This document shows positions 54,195 through 62,536 of a stretch of DNA of 64,000 nt, piece by piece. Numbering within the stretch: position 1 is the first letter of the stretch; the number at the start of each line of letters is the position of its first letter. Source of the DNA: Actinospica robiniae DSM 44927. Lineage in GTDB: Bacteria; Actinomycetota; Actinomycetes; Streptomycetales; Catenulisporaceae. Under the pieces are notes generated by a model. That model saw only the letters and a list, made by a program, of their open reading frames with translations. It was not told the DNA's origin and did not search any database. A program made the translations under genes and the position numbers. The DNA lies in contig NZ_KI632511.1 of NCBI RefSeq assembly GCF_000504285.1, forward strand, positions 5,164,154-5,228,153, in the 5' to 3' direction.

Positions 54195-57056
54195 GTGAGC
54201 GGCCAGTCTTCACAGAGCGGCTGGAATAGCTGGTTCGGGGCGGACGGTGAGCCCGAGCAGGAAGCCGGGGCGAAGCCGGAGGAGACTCCGGAAGCGGCTT
54301 CGATAGAGACGCCGGCCGGGGAGTCGGCTGCCGAGGCTCGCGGGGAAGCGGCCGGCAAGCCGGAGTCGTCCGAGGTGGCGGCGTTGTCCGCGGACTCGCC
54401 GTGGGTGCCCGCGGCGGCGGAACCGGAGCCCGAAGAGCCGGACGCACGGGACTCGCGGGACGAGCCGGAGGCGCAGGCCGAGCCGGACGAGGTGGATTGG
54501 GAGCGAGCGAGCCTGGCGGCCGCGGACACCATGACCGCGGCGACGGTGCTGGCCGCGCTGTCCGAGCCGGTCGTGCCGGCGACGCAGTCCACGAGCGGGC
54601 CGCTGCCCCCGCTGCCGACGCGGAAGCCGCATGCCGCGTACGAGCCCTCGACGGCCGCCGAGGCCGCGGACGCGCCTGAAGCCGACGCAGTCAACGCAGC
54701 CGACGCACTCGACGAGCCGGACGCGGCGCCCCAGCCGCCCGCTCCGCCAGCGGCGATGAAGACGGAGCCGCCGGAGCCCTCGACCTGGAGCCCGACCCCG
54801 GCGGCGCCTCCCGTGCCCTCCGCGGAGCAGGAGACCGCGTTCGTGCGGCCGGTCCGGAGCGAGTCGGACCTGATGCCGACTCAGATAGTCTCGCCGCCCA
54901 CGGCCCCGCCCCCCGCCCCGCCGTTCGCCGACGAGCCGACCCAGGTCGTGCCCGACGTGGCGCCGACGCAGCGGGTCGCGCCGGTCTGGCCGCAGCCGAG
55001 CGAACCGGCGCAGCTGTGGGGAGCGCCGCGCGAGCGGTTCGCGCAGCAGCAGTCCCACCAGCAGCAACCGCCGGCCCAGCCCCAGCCCGCCTACGCCGCC
55101 CGGGCCGCTCAGCCCGCCGCGGGTGACGGCGAGTGGGACGACTGGGAGGACGACGGGCAGCGACGGCGGGTGAGTCCGCCTCCCGCGATCGGCGGTGGAG
55201 GCGGCAACCGCACCGGGAGCAGCAACAACGGCGGCGGTGGCAACGGCGGACGGCGCTCGCCCAAGCGGGTGCTGGGCGGCGTCGGCGGCGTTGTCGTGGT
55301 CGGGCTCGTGCTGCTGCTGGTCTTCACGCAGCTCGGCGGAAGCGGCAACAAGCCGATACCGGCCGGCTTCCATCCGACCGCTTCGGCTCCGGCCGACGCG
55401 GCGAAGGAGACGGCCACCGCGTTCCTCACGGCTTGGCAGAGCGGGGACCTCAACAAGGCCGCCGGGCTCACGGACGATTCGGCCGCCGCCCTTTCCACGC
55501 TGACGGGCTTCCAGAAGAACCTGAACCTCGCCGGACTGCAGCTCGCGCCCCAGACGTCCACGGCTACGACCGTGACGCCGCAGATCGCCGCGACCAACAG
55601 CACCACGGGTGCCACGGCCAGCGCGACGCCGGGGCCCGGCGGGACGGTCACCTTCTCCGTCGAGGCGAAGGTCGGGCTGCCGGCGGAGACGGCGAGTACG
55701 AGCAGCGCCAGCGGGGCTTCTTCGTCCTCGGCGTCCGGGGCGTCCACGTCGTCCTCGACGGGCGCGGCCTCCGGAAGCGGCACCTCGGCTGCGGGGCCGA
55801 CCGCGAACTGGACGTACACCTCGCACCTGACTGCGTATGAGCAGAACGGCGGCTGGTGGATCCAGTGGACACCCGGGCTGGTCGCGCCGAACCTGACCGC
55901 CGCCACCAAGGTCGTCAGCGTCGCGATCCCGGCGCAGGCCGACGAGGTGACGGACTCGTCCGGCAACAGCCTCTCCGACGCCGCCGACGCGGGTCTGCGC
56001 AATATCGCCGCCGCGCTGAAGAAGAACGCGCCGGTCGGCGGCACGCCCGGCATCGAAGTGCAGCTGCAGAAGGCGGACGGCACCGCCGTCACCGGGACCA
56101 CGGACAAGCTCAGCGAGCCGGTCAACACCGGCGAGCTCAAGACCACCATCGACGCGCAGGTGGAGACGGCCGCGATGAACGCGGTGGGCAGGTACGACCA
56201 GAGCTCGATGGTGGTGATCCGGCCCACCACCGGCGCCATCCTGGCGGTGGCGAACAACGCCGGGCAGAACGACTTCGCGCTCACCGCGCGGATCGCGCCG
56301 GGCTCGACCAACAAGATCATCACCTCGACGGCGCTGATGACCTCCGGGCTCGTCTCCTCGACCTCGCAGGCGGTGCAGTGCCCGAAGACGATCACCATCA
56401 ACGGCACGAGCTTCGGCAACTCGGCGGGTGAGAGCCTGCCCGCGGGCACGCCGTTCCTGGAGGACTTCGCGGACTCCTGCAACAACGCCTTCACCCAGTG
56501 GTACGACAAGATCGGCCCCACCACGCTCGCCCAGACGGCGGAGAAGTACTACGGGCTCAACCAGCCGTGGGACATCGGCCTCGGTCCGGCCGGCCCGTAC
56601 TACAACATCCCGGCCAGCACCTCGAACGGCGAGCTGGCGATGGAGCTGTTCGGCCAGGGCCAGCTCGAGGCGGCGCCGCTGGCGATGGCCTCGGTGGCGG
56701 CGACCGTGGACACCGGCACCTTCAGGCAGCCGATCGTGGTGCCCGGCACGGCGCAGGCGAGCGCGACGTCGCTGCCCAGCGACGTGCAGCAGGCCCTGTG
56801 GAAGATGATGCACGCGGTCACCCAGTCCGGTGGGACGGCGGCCGGGGTCTACTCCGGGGTGACCGACGAGGTCTACGGCAAGACCGGCACCGCCGACGTG
56901 GACCCGGACGCCACCAACGCGCAGAAGCCGAACAGCTGGATGGTGGTGTTCGACCCCAAGGCCGACCTCGCGATCGCCTGCGTGGTGCTCAACGCCGGGT
57001 TCGGCGCGTCCTACGCCGGCCCGGAGACGGCCTCCGTGCTCAAAGCTCTGCAATAG
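54195..57056 (+). CDS. Class B penicillin-binding protein with MecA_N/NTF2-like domain and long cytoplasmic tail
   Basis: 953 aa. A disordered acidic and Pro/Ala-rich cytoplasmic tail (1-350) leads to one membrane helix (about 355-378), an NTF2-like MecA_N domain (AAKETATAFLTAWQSGDLNK), a Ser/Thr-rich stretch, and a C-terminal transpeptidase with S704-T-N-K, S761-C-N and K896-T-G. All three active-site motifs are intact, so it is probably catalytic. Three TQxV-type sites, T229 (TQIV), T249 (TQVV) and T258 (TQRV), resemble substrates of PknB-type Ser/Thr kinases. GTG at 54195 with AGGAGGGG upstream. Confidence 0.9.
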   Translation: MSGQSSQSGWNSWFGADGEPEQEAGAKPEETPEAASIETPAGESAAEARGEAAGKPESSEVAALSADSPWVPAAAEPEPEEPDARDSRDEPEAQAEPDEVDWERASLAAADTMTAATVLAALSEPVVPATQSTSGPLPPLPTRKPHAAYEPSTAAEAADAPEADAVNAADALDEPDAAPQPPAPPAAMKTEPPEPSTWSPTPAAPPVPSAEQETAFVRPVRSESDLMPTQIVSPPTAPPPAPPFADEPTQVVPDVAPTQRVAPVWPQPSEPAQLWGAPRERFAQQQSHQQQPPAQPQPAYAARAAQPAAGDGEWDDWEDDGQRRRVSPPPAIGGGGGNRTGSSNNGGGGNGGRRSPKRVLGGVGGVVVVGLVLLLVFTQLGGSGNKPIPAGFHPTASAPADAAKETATAFLTAWQSGDLNKAAGLTDDSAAALSTLTGFQKNLNLAGLQLAPQTSTATTVTPQIAATNSTTGATASATPGPGGTVTFSVEAKVGLPAETASTSSASGASSSSASGASTSSSTGAASGSGTSAAGPTANWTYTSHLTAYEQNGGWWIQWTPGLVAPNLTAATKVVSVAIPAQADEVTDSSGNSLSDAADAGLRNIAAALKKNAPVGGTPGIEVQLQKADGTAVTGTTDKLSEPVNTGELKTTIDAQVETAAMNAVGRYDQSSMVVIRPTTGAILAVANNAGQNDFALTARIAPGSTNKIITSTALMTSGLVSSTSQAVQCPKTITINGTSFGNSAGESLPAGTPFLEDFADSCNNAFTQWYDKIGPTTLAQTAEKYYGLNQPWDIGLGPAGPYYNIPASTSNGELAMELFGQGQLEAAPLAMASVAATVDTGTFRQPIVVPGTAQASATSLPSDVQQALWKMMHAVTQSGGTAAGVYSGVTDEVYGKTGTADVDPDATNAQKPNSWMVVFDPKADLAIACVVLNAGFGASYAGPETASVLKALQ

Positions 57057-57080
57057 CCCCGGCCGCGCACTTGGCCGGGG
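57057..57080 (+). terminator. Terminator after the PBP gene
   Basis: CCCCGGCC (57057-57064) pairs with GGCCGGGG (57073-57080), loop of 8. It starts on the base after the stop codon, separating the PBP from the ESX-like genes. Confidence 0.8.
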
Positions 57081-57193
57081 GGCTGCGCGGGAATACCGTA
57101 CGGATGATGAGTGTCCTGCGTTCGATGGTCGCGTTCCGTTAGGATCGCGACCATCGGGCGCAACGGGTGGCGGACGACGCAGGGGGCGTAGCC

Positions 57194-57997
57194 ATGAATG
57201 TTCTGGACGATCTGGGCGGGGCGGCCCATGACCTCGGCAAGGCGGCGACGGACACCGTCTCGGACGTGGGTCACGTGGCGGAATCAGGGCTCGACGCGGC
57301 GGGGAACGTCGCGCAGACCGGGCTCGATATGGTGGGCGACGCTGCGCATACGGGCTTCGACGCAGCCAGAGATGTGACGCAGAGCGGCTTCAACGTCGCG
57401 AGCGACGTCACGCAGGCCGGCTTCGACGCAGCCAAAGACGTCGCACAGACGGGCTTCAACGTCGCGAGCGACGTCACACACGCCGGCTTCGACGCAGCCA
57501 AAGACGTGGCACAGAGCGGCTTCAACGTCGCGAGCGACGTCACACACGCCGGCCTCGACGCCGCGAAAGACGTCGCACAGACGGGGTTCGCGGCCTTCAA
57601 CAAGGGCGTCGACACGATCGGCGACATCGCCGACACCGGGCTCAAGGACATCGGCGAGGTGGCGGAGTCCGGGCTGAGCACCATCGGGAACGCGGCGGTC
57701 GGCGCGGTCAAGGACGTCGGCAGCTTCCTGGGCGGGCTCGGCTCGGACGTGTCGGGCTTCTTCGGGAGCCTGTTCGGCGCGATCGGCGAGCCGGAGCAGG
57801 TGGCGCAGCAGCTCAAGGCGATGGCCAAGCAGGTCGAGGAGCTCGGGCAGAAGCTCCAGCAGGATGCGCAGCAGGCCTCGTGGCAGGGCGAGGCGGCCGA
57901 CGCCTTCCGCTCGCACACCTCGCAGCTCTCCTCGCAGTTCTCGCAGATCGCGGCGGATCTCAACCACGCCGCCGATCTCGCGGCCATGATGATCTGA
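57194..57997 (+). CDS. WXG100 protein fused to 11-residue amphipathic repeats
   Basis: 267 aa. Residues 34-132 are nine consecutive 11-mers, alternating DAAKDVAQTGF with NVASDVTHAGF, giving a 22-residue higher-order repeat. Residues about 200-267 form a WXG100 domain (EPEQVAQQLKAMAKQVEELG; W230 in SWQGEAADAF; C-terminal helix ends AAMMI). The 11-mers resemble LEA or synuclein-type amphipathic helices that bind membranes. ATG at 57194 has AGGGGG 7 bases upstream; a GTG at 57167 lacks that. The next gene begins 17 bases later. Probably a type VII substrate; function unknown. Confidence 0.85.
   Translation: MNVLDDLGGAAHDLGKAATDTVSDVGHVAESGLDAAGNVAQTGLDMVGDAAHTGFDAARDVTQSGFNVASDVTQAGFDAAKDVAQTGFNVASDVTHAGFDAAKDVAQSGFNVASDVTHAGLDAAKDVAQTGFAAFNKGVDTIGDIADTGLKDIGEVAESGLSTIGNAAVGAVKDVGSFLGGLGSDVSGFFGSLFGAIGEPEQVAQQLKAMAKQVEELGQKLQQDAQQASWQGEAADAFRSHTSQLSSQFSQIAADLNHAADLAAMMI
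57293..57589 (+). repeat. 33-bp (66-bp higher-order) tandem repeat in the WXG100 gene
   Basis: Nine in-frame 33-bp units. Successive 66-bp blocks are nearly identical (for example gcagccaaagacgtcgcaca), which suggests recent expansion. It uses aaa and gca codons more than neighbouring genes. Confidence 0.9.
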
Positions 57998-58014
57998 CTT
58001 CCAGGGGGTAGGGC

Positions 58015-59193
58015 ATGTCAGGCACTTTCGACGTCGATGTGCAGCAGATCCAGCAGGTGGCCAAGGACTGGACCACCGAGACCGAGGCGATGGGCAAGAT
58101 GCCCGCGCAGCTGAGCAGCATCGAGGGGCATCTGAGCTCGCTGCTCGAGCACTCCTTCCTGCAGGACATCTTCAACCCGGCGGCCGAGGTCATCCAGGCC
58201 GGGATCTGGTTCGCCTTGCGCGATTCGCTGAAGAAGGCCGCGGGTGAGCTCAATACCCTGGTACAGCAGTTGCAGGACGACTCGCAGCTGCTCAACCGGT
58301 GCTCGATCGAGTACCAGATCGCCGACGACGCGGCGGCCAACAACATCACCGACATACAGGGAGCCCTGAGCTCCAACGCGCCCGGATCGTCTCAGATAAG
58401 GGCTCTGCTCAACCAGCTCGGCGGGAGCGACCAGGGCACGGCCGAGGGCGCCGCGCAGGCGCTCGTCGGCACACCGGCCGGCGGCGGGTCCACCACGACC
58501 GCGGGCACCGGCACCGGTGGCGGCACGAGCACCGGTGGCGGCGGCTCGACGTCCTCCGGTGGGAGCGGCGGCGGAAGCGGCACCGGCTCGGGCGGCGGCA
58601 CCGTCACGAGCGGAGGTGGCGGCGGAAGCAGCACCGGATCCGGCGGCGGCGGAAGCGGCACCGGCGGCGGCGTCTCGAGCACCACCGGCGGCGCGTGGAG
58701 CACCACCGGAAACTGGACTGCCGGCATCCACGGTCCGCGCACCGGCCAGGGCATGCAGACCAAGCTGCCGGACTACAGCAAGCTCTCCTCGACCCGCCAG
58801 CAGATCATGAGCAACATGGTGGCCCGGATCGACCACAAGGTCGGCTACAGCCAGTCCGCCGACACCGACGGCTACCGCGACGACTGCTCCGGCTCCGTCT
58901 CGGCCGCCTGGGGGCTGAAGAAGCCGGGCACCAACTGCACGGGCCTGATGTCCTCCTCGGTCTCGCACCAGATCTCCAAGAACGACCTGCAGCCGGGGGA
59001 CGCGCTGATCGCGGCGGACCACGTCGTGCTCTTCGGCGGCTGGGCCAACTCGGCGCACACCGAGTACTACGCGCTCGAGGACAACGGATCGCAGGGTTCG
59101 GTCGGGCACGTCATCCCGTATCCGTACTACTGGGAGAACGGCAAGACGCCGGGCGGCACGTACGAGCCCTACCGGAAGAACGGCGTGTCCTGA
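58015..59193 (+). CDS. ESX-like N-domain with C-terminal NlpC/P60-like peptidase
   Basis: 392 aa. An N-terminal helical region (MSGTFDVDVQQIQQVAKDWT onwards, to about 150) resembles ESX substrates. A Gly/Ser/Thr linker (about 155-240) follows. The C-terminal domain has D-C291-SG in RDDCSGSVSAAWGL and H336 in AADHVVLFGGW, the Cys-His dyad of NlpC/P60-like endopeptidases. It ends with a Trp/Tyr-rich stretch. No Sec signal peptide is visible, so type VII export is plausible. Probable peptidoglycan hydrolase. Confidence 0.85.
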   Translation: MSGTFDVDVQQIQQVAKDWTTETEAMGKMPAQLSSIEGHLSSLLEHSFLQDIFNPAAEVIQAGIWFALRDSLKKAAGELNTLVQQLQDDSQLLNRCSIEYQIADDAAANNITDIQGALSSNAPGSSQIRALLNQLGGSDQGTAEGAAQALVGTPAGGGSTTTAGTGTGGGTSTGGGGSTSSGGSGGGSGTGSGGGTVTSGGGGGSSTGSGGGGSGTGGGVSSTTGGAWSTTGNWTAGIHGPRTGQGMQTKLPDYSKLSSTRQQIMSNMVARIDHKVGYSQSADTDGYRDDCSGSVSAAWGLKKPGTNCTGLMSSSVSHQISKNDLQPGDALIAADHVVLFGGWANSAHTEYYALEDNGSQGSVGHVIPYPYYWENGKTPGGTYEPYRKNGVS

Positions 59194-59209
59194 GCCTCGC
59201 CGCTCAGGA
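59188..59209. terminator. Bidirectional terminator spanning both stop codons
   Basis: TCCTGAG (59188-59194) pairs with CTCAGGA (59203-59209) around 8 bases. The TGA of the NlpC/P60 gene is in one arm and the stop of the PP2C gene (TGA on the minus strand) in the other. The genes are only 10 bases apart. Confidence 0.75.
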
Positions 59210-60337
59210 CGAGCGGCACAGCAGCACCAGGGCCCGGTCGTCGTTGACCGACCGGGCCACGGTGTCGATGATCCGGGCCGCGCCGCCGGCGAATCCACGG
59301 GTCTGCAGCGTCTGCGCGGCGCCGAGCAGGCGGTCGAGGCCGACGGCGAGGTCCTTGCCGGGCCGCTCCACGAGGCCGTCGGTGAACAGCAGCAGCGCGT
59401 CGCCGGCCACGAGGCGGCCGCGGGTCGGGCGGTAGACCACCTCGGGCAGCACGCCGAGCACCGGGCCCGGAGTCTCGCACAGCTCCCACTCCCCCGCGCC
59501 CGAGTTCAGCCGGGCGATCGGCGGGTGGCCGGCGCTGTAGCAGTCGAACTCGCCGGAACGCAGGTCGAGCACCAGGTGCACGGCGGTGGCGAAGCCCTCC
59601 TCCCAGCCCTGGCGCAGCAGGTACCGGTTGGCCGCGGCCAGGAACTCCTCCGCCGGCACCGAGCCGAGCAGGCCGCCGAAGGCGCCGGAGAGCAGCAGTG
59701 CCCTGGTACCGGCCTCGAGCCCCTTGCCGGAGACGTCGACGAGGCCGAGTTGCAGCACACTGCCTTGGTCGGAGCGGGCCGCGATGAGGAAGTCCCCGCC
59801 GAAGGACTGGCCGTCGGCGGACTTGAGCGCGAGGTCGACGTCCCAGCCGTCCGGCATCTGCGGCACCCGGCCCTGGGCCTGCAGCCGCTCGCGCAGATCG
59901 AAGAGCATGGATTCGCCGCGGGTGCCGCGCACGCCGAGCCGGACGCGTTCGCGCGACATCACCAGCACCACCAACGCGGTCGTGCCCACGAGCAGCACGG
60001 TGCCGGGGTCGGGGTGCGGCGGGCGCATCGCGGCGGAGTCGGCCAGCACCACGATCGCGGCGGCCGAGAGGAGCACGAGCTGCGCGGTGAAACGCAGCGT
60101 GAATCCGCCGAGCAGCAGCGGAAGCGTCACCATCGAGGTCTGGATCCACGGGGTGTGCAGGCGGGCCAGCAGGCCGAGGACGGCGGTGAGCGCGAGCAGG
60201 GCCGGGAGCACGAACCCCTCGGCCGGCAGCAGTCGATGCCTGATCCAGTGGGTGGCGGCCACCCAATGCCGGCTACGGCGGCGGGCCGCGTCGCGCGCGG
60301 CCGCCGCATAACGGTCCAACGCCGCCGTCGCCATCAT
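59204..60337 (-). CDS. SpoIIE/PP2C-type membrane phosphatase
   Basis: 377 aa. Four N-terminal membrane helices (about residues 40-135) precede a SpoIIE domain with SFGGDFLIAA, GLVDVSGKGLEAG and LLLFTDGLVE, the metal-binding aspartates of PP2C enzymes. Dephosphorylates Ser/Thr proteins, often anti-sigma antagonists. ATG 60337 or 60334. Faces the ESX-like genes. Confidence 0.9.
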   Translation of the reverse strand: MMATAALDRYAAAARDAARRRSRHWVAATHWIRHRLLPAEGFVLPALLALTAVLGLLARLHTPWIQTSMVTLPLLLGGFTLRFTAQLVLLSAAAIVVLADSAAMRPPHPDPGTVLLVGTTALVVLVMSRERVRLGVRGTRGESMLFDLRERLQAQGRVPQMPDGWDVDLALKSADGQSFGGDFLIAARSDQGSVLQLGLVDVSGKGLEAGTRALLLSGAFGGLLGSVPAEEFLAAANRYLLRQGWEEGFATAVHLVLDLRSGEFDCYSAGHPPIARLNSGAGEWELCETPGPVLGVLPEVVYRPTRGRLVAGDALLLFTDGLVERPGKDLAVGLDRLLGAAQTLQTRGFAGGAARIIDTVARSVNDDRALVLLCRSS

Positions 60338-60492
60338 GGACGGTGACCTTACCGACCCGGCCTCGCCACCGTCATCCGCCGTCGGACGAAAAGGGCCGTC
60401 GACCGGGCAGCTGTCACCCGTTGGAGTGAGTAATACGCCCGGAACGCCCCGGCCGACGCCCTTGTGGCGCCGGCCGGTCGCCCGCCCGTCCG

Positions 60493-60957
60493 TCAGGGCT
60501 TGGGCAGTTGGCCGGTGGCCTCGAAGTCGGTCAGCATGCCGATCCGGCGCACATGGCGCGGGTCGTCGCTGAACGGGGTGGCCACGAACAGCTCCACGAA
60601 TCCGGTGGCCTGCTCCAGGCTGTGCATGCGCGCGCCGATGCTGATGACGTTGGCGTCGTTGTGCTCACGCGCCAGGGTCGCGGTCTGCTCGCTCCACACG
60701 AGGGCGGCCCGCGCCCCCGGGATCTTGTTGGCGGCGATGACCTCGCCGTTGCCCGAACCGCCGATCACCACGCCGAGCGAGCCCGGCTCGTCCGCGGCCT
60801 GCTTGGCGGCGAGCATCACGAACGGCGGATAGTCGTCGGTGGCGATGTACTCGTGCGGCCCACAGTCCACCGGCTCGTGGCCGAGCTCCTTCAGCTTTTC
60901 GACCAGATGGTTCTTCAGCTCGAAGCCCGCGTGGTCCGAGCCCAGGTAGATACGCAT
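60493..60957 (-). CDS. rpiB: Ribose-5-phosphate isomerase B
   Basis: 154 aa. SDHAGFELK near the N-terminus binds phosphate. The active-site loop is GGSGNGE, with E72 and no cysteine, as in actinobacterial RpiB where a glutamate replaces the Cys. Interconverts ribose-5-P and ribulose-5-P. It starts 4 bases after bioY, so the two are an operon. Confidence 0.95.
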   Translation of the reverse strand: MRIYLGSDHAGFELKNHLVEKLKELGHEPVDCGPHEYIATDDYPPFVMLAAKQAADEPGSLGVVIGGSGNGEVIAANKIPGARAALVWSEQTATLAREHNDANVISIGARMHSLEQATGFVELFVATPFSDDPRHVRRIGMLTDFEATGQLPKP

Positions 60958-60961
60958 GCGG

Positions 60962-61573
60962 CTAGTCTCCCACGGGGCGACGGCCGGCGAGCTTCCAGGC
61001 GCCCGGGAGCAGTCCGGCGGCGAGCAGGATCTTGAGCGCGTCGCCGAGCAGGAACACGGTCAGGCCGTAGTGCAGCGCATCGCCGGCGGACAGGTGCGCC
61101 GCGTGCGCCAGGTACGGCACGCCGCAGGCGTAGATGACGAGGTTTCCGAGCACCATGGTCGACGCCGTGCGCCAGGGCGAACGGTCGGCGCCGCGCTCGG
61201 CCAGCCGGCCGACCAGCGCGCCGGCCAGGATGAACCCGACCAGGTAGCCGAGGGTGGCCAGGTGGATCGAGCCGGTCGTGGCGCCGGCGAACCAGGGCAC
61301 GCCGACGAAGCCGGCCAGCAGGTACAGCGCCATCGACGCGGCCGCGCGCCGGGTCCCGAGCGCCGCGCCGACCAGCAGCACGCCGAAGGTCTGCCCGGTC
61401 ACCGGCACCGGCGAGCCGTGCACCGGTATCGAGATCTGCGCCGCCAGCCCGGTCAGGCCGGCGCCGCCGAGCACGAGCGCGGCGTCGCGCGCCCGAGAGC
61501 CGCGCAGCAGCGGGATCAAGTCGGACAGCACGAGCTTGTCGCCGCGCGGTTCGAGTACGGCCGTGGACGCCAT
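60962..61573 (-). CDS. bioY: Biotin transporter BioY
   Basis: 203 aa, about six membrane helices. The BioY pattern ISIPVHGSPVPVTGQTFGVL and LGTRRAAASMALYLLAG and PWFAGATTGSIHLATLGYL is clear. It is the substrate-binding S component of an ECF transporter. ATG at 61573 with AAGGAG. No ecfA/T genes are present here. Confidence 0.93.
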   Translation of the reverse strand: MASTAVLEPRGDKLVLSDLIPLLRGSRARDAALVLGGAGLTGLAAQISIPVHGSPVPVTGQTFGVLLVGAALGTRRAAASMALYLLAGFVGVPWFAGATTGSIHLATLGYLVGFILAGALVGRLAERGADRSPWRTASTMVLGNLVIYACGVPYLAHAAHLSAGDALHYGLTVFLLGDALKILLAAGLLPGAWKLAGRRPVGD

Positions 61574-61787
61574 GGGGACTCCTTCACTTCGCCTGCTTGT
61601 CGATCGTTTCGACGCTAGCGGGCCCGGCGGGGGCCTCGCCCTGCCGGATCGCGACAAAAACTCGGCCGCGGCGTTGCCGGTCCCGGCTCACAGCGCGCTC
61701 CCAGGAAACTCCCAACTACGGCACAGTGGGATCGGGCAGTGTGGGAGCTGCACGCAGCCCCGGGGCGCACGTGAGGGGAGTCGGGAG

Positions 61788-62534
61788 ATGAACGGCGAGA
61801 CGAGGCCGGAGGCCAGGATCCTGGTCGTGGACGACGAGGCGGCGATCACCGATCTGGTCGGACTCGCCTTGCGCTACGAGGGGTTCGAGGTGGCGAGCGC
61901 GGCCACCGGGCGCGCGGCGCTGGCCGCGGCGGCCGACTTCGCCCCGGATCTGCTGGTGCTGGACGTGATGCTGCCGGACTTCACCGGACTCGACGTGTGC
62001 TCACGGCTGCGGTCGCAGGGCATGCGCGTGCCTGTGGTCTTCCTCACTGCGCGGGACGCGACCGAGGACAAGATCACGGGTCTGACGGTGGGCGGGGACG
62101 ACTACGTCACCAAGCCGTTCTCGCTGGACGAGCTGGTCGCCCGGATCCGCGCGGTGCTCCGGCGCACCCGGCCGGACGCGGAGGAGACGCGGCTCGGCTT
62201 CGCGGATTTGGTCATCGACGAGGACGCGCACGAGGCCCGGCGCGGCGGCGAGCCGATGGATCTGACGCCGACCGAGTTCAAGCTGCTGCGCTACCTGACT
62301 GTGAACGCCGGGCGGGTGATGTCGAAGGCGCAGATACTCGACCACGTCTGGCAGTACGACTTCGGCGGCGGGGACAACGTCGTGGAGACCTATATCTCCT
62401 ACCTCAGGAAGAAGGTCGACCGAGACCGGGTGCCGCTGATCCACACCGTCCGCGGCGTCGGCTACTCGCTGCGGCTGCCGCGCGATCCCCGCGACTCGCG
62501 CGAGGCGAACCTCGACGAGCAGACGGCGCGTTAG
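61788..62534 (+). CDS. OmpR-family response regulator
   Basis: 248 aa. Receiver domain with D15, D16 and phosphoacceptor D59, conserved K in DYVTKPF, and a winged-helix DNA-binding domain (MDLTPTEFKLLRYLTVNAGR; VETYISYLRKKVD). Partner of the kinase 2 bases downstream. GGGAG just before ATG 61788. The 214-base upstream region also serves bioY. Confidence 0.95.
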   Translation: MNGETRPEARILVVDDEAAITDLVGLALRYEGFEVASAATGRAALAAAADFAPDLLVLDVMLPDFTGLDVCSRLRSQGMRVPVVFLTARDATEDKITGLTVGGDDYVTKPFSLDELVARIRAVLRRTRPDAEETRLGFADLVIDEDAHEARRGGEPMDLTPTEFKLLRYLTVNAGRVMSKAQILDHVWQYDFGGGDNVVETYISYLRKKVDRDRVPLIHTVRGVGYSLRLPRDPRDSREANLDEQTAR

Positions 62535-62536
62535 CG

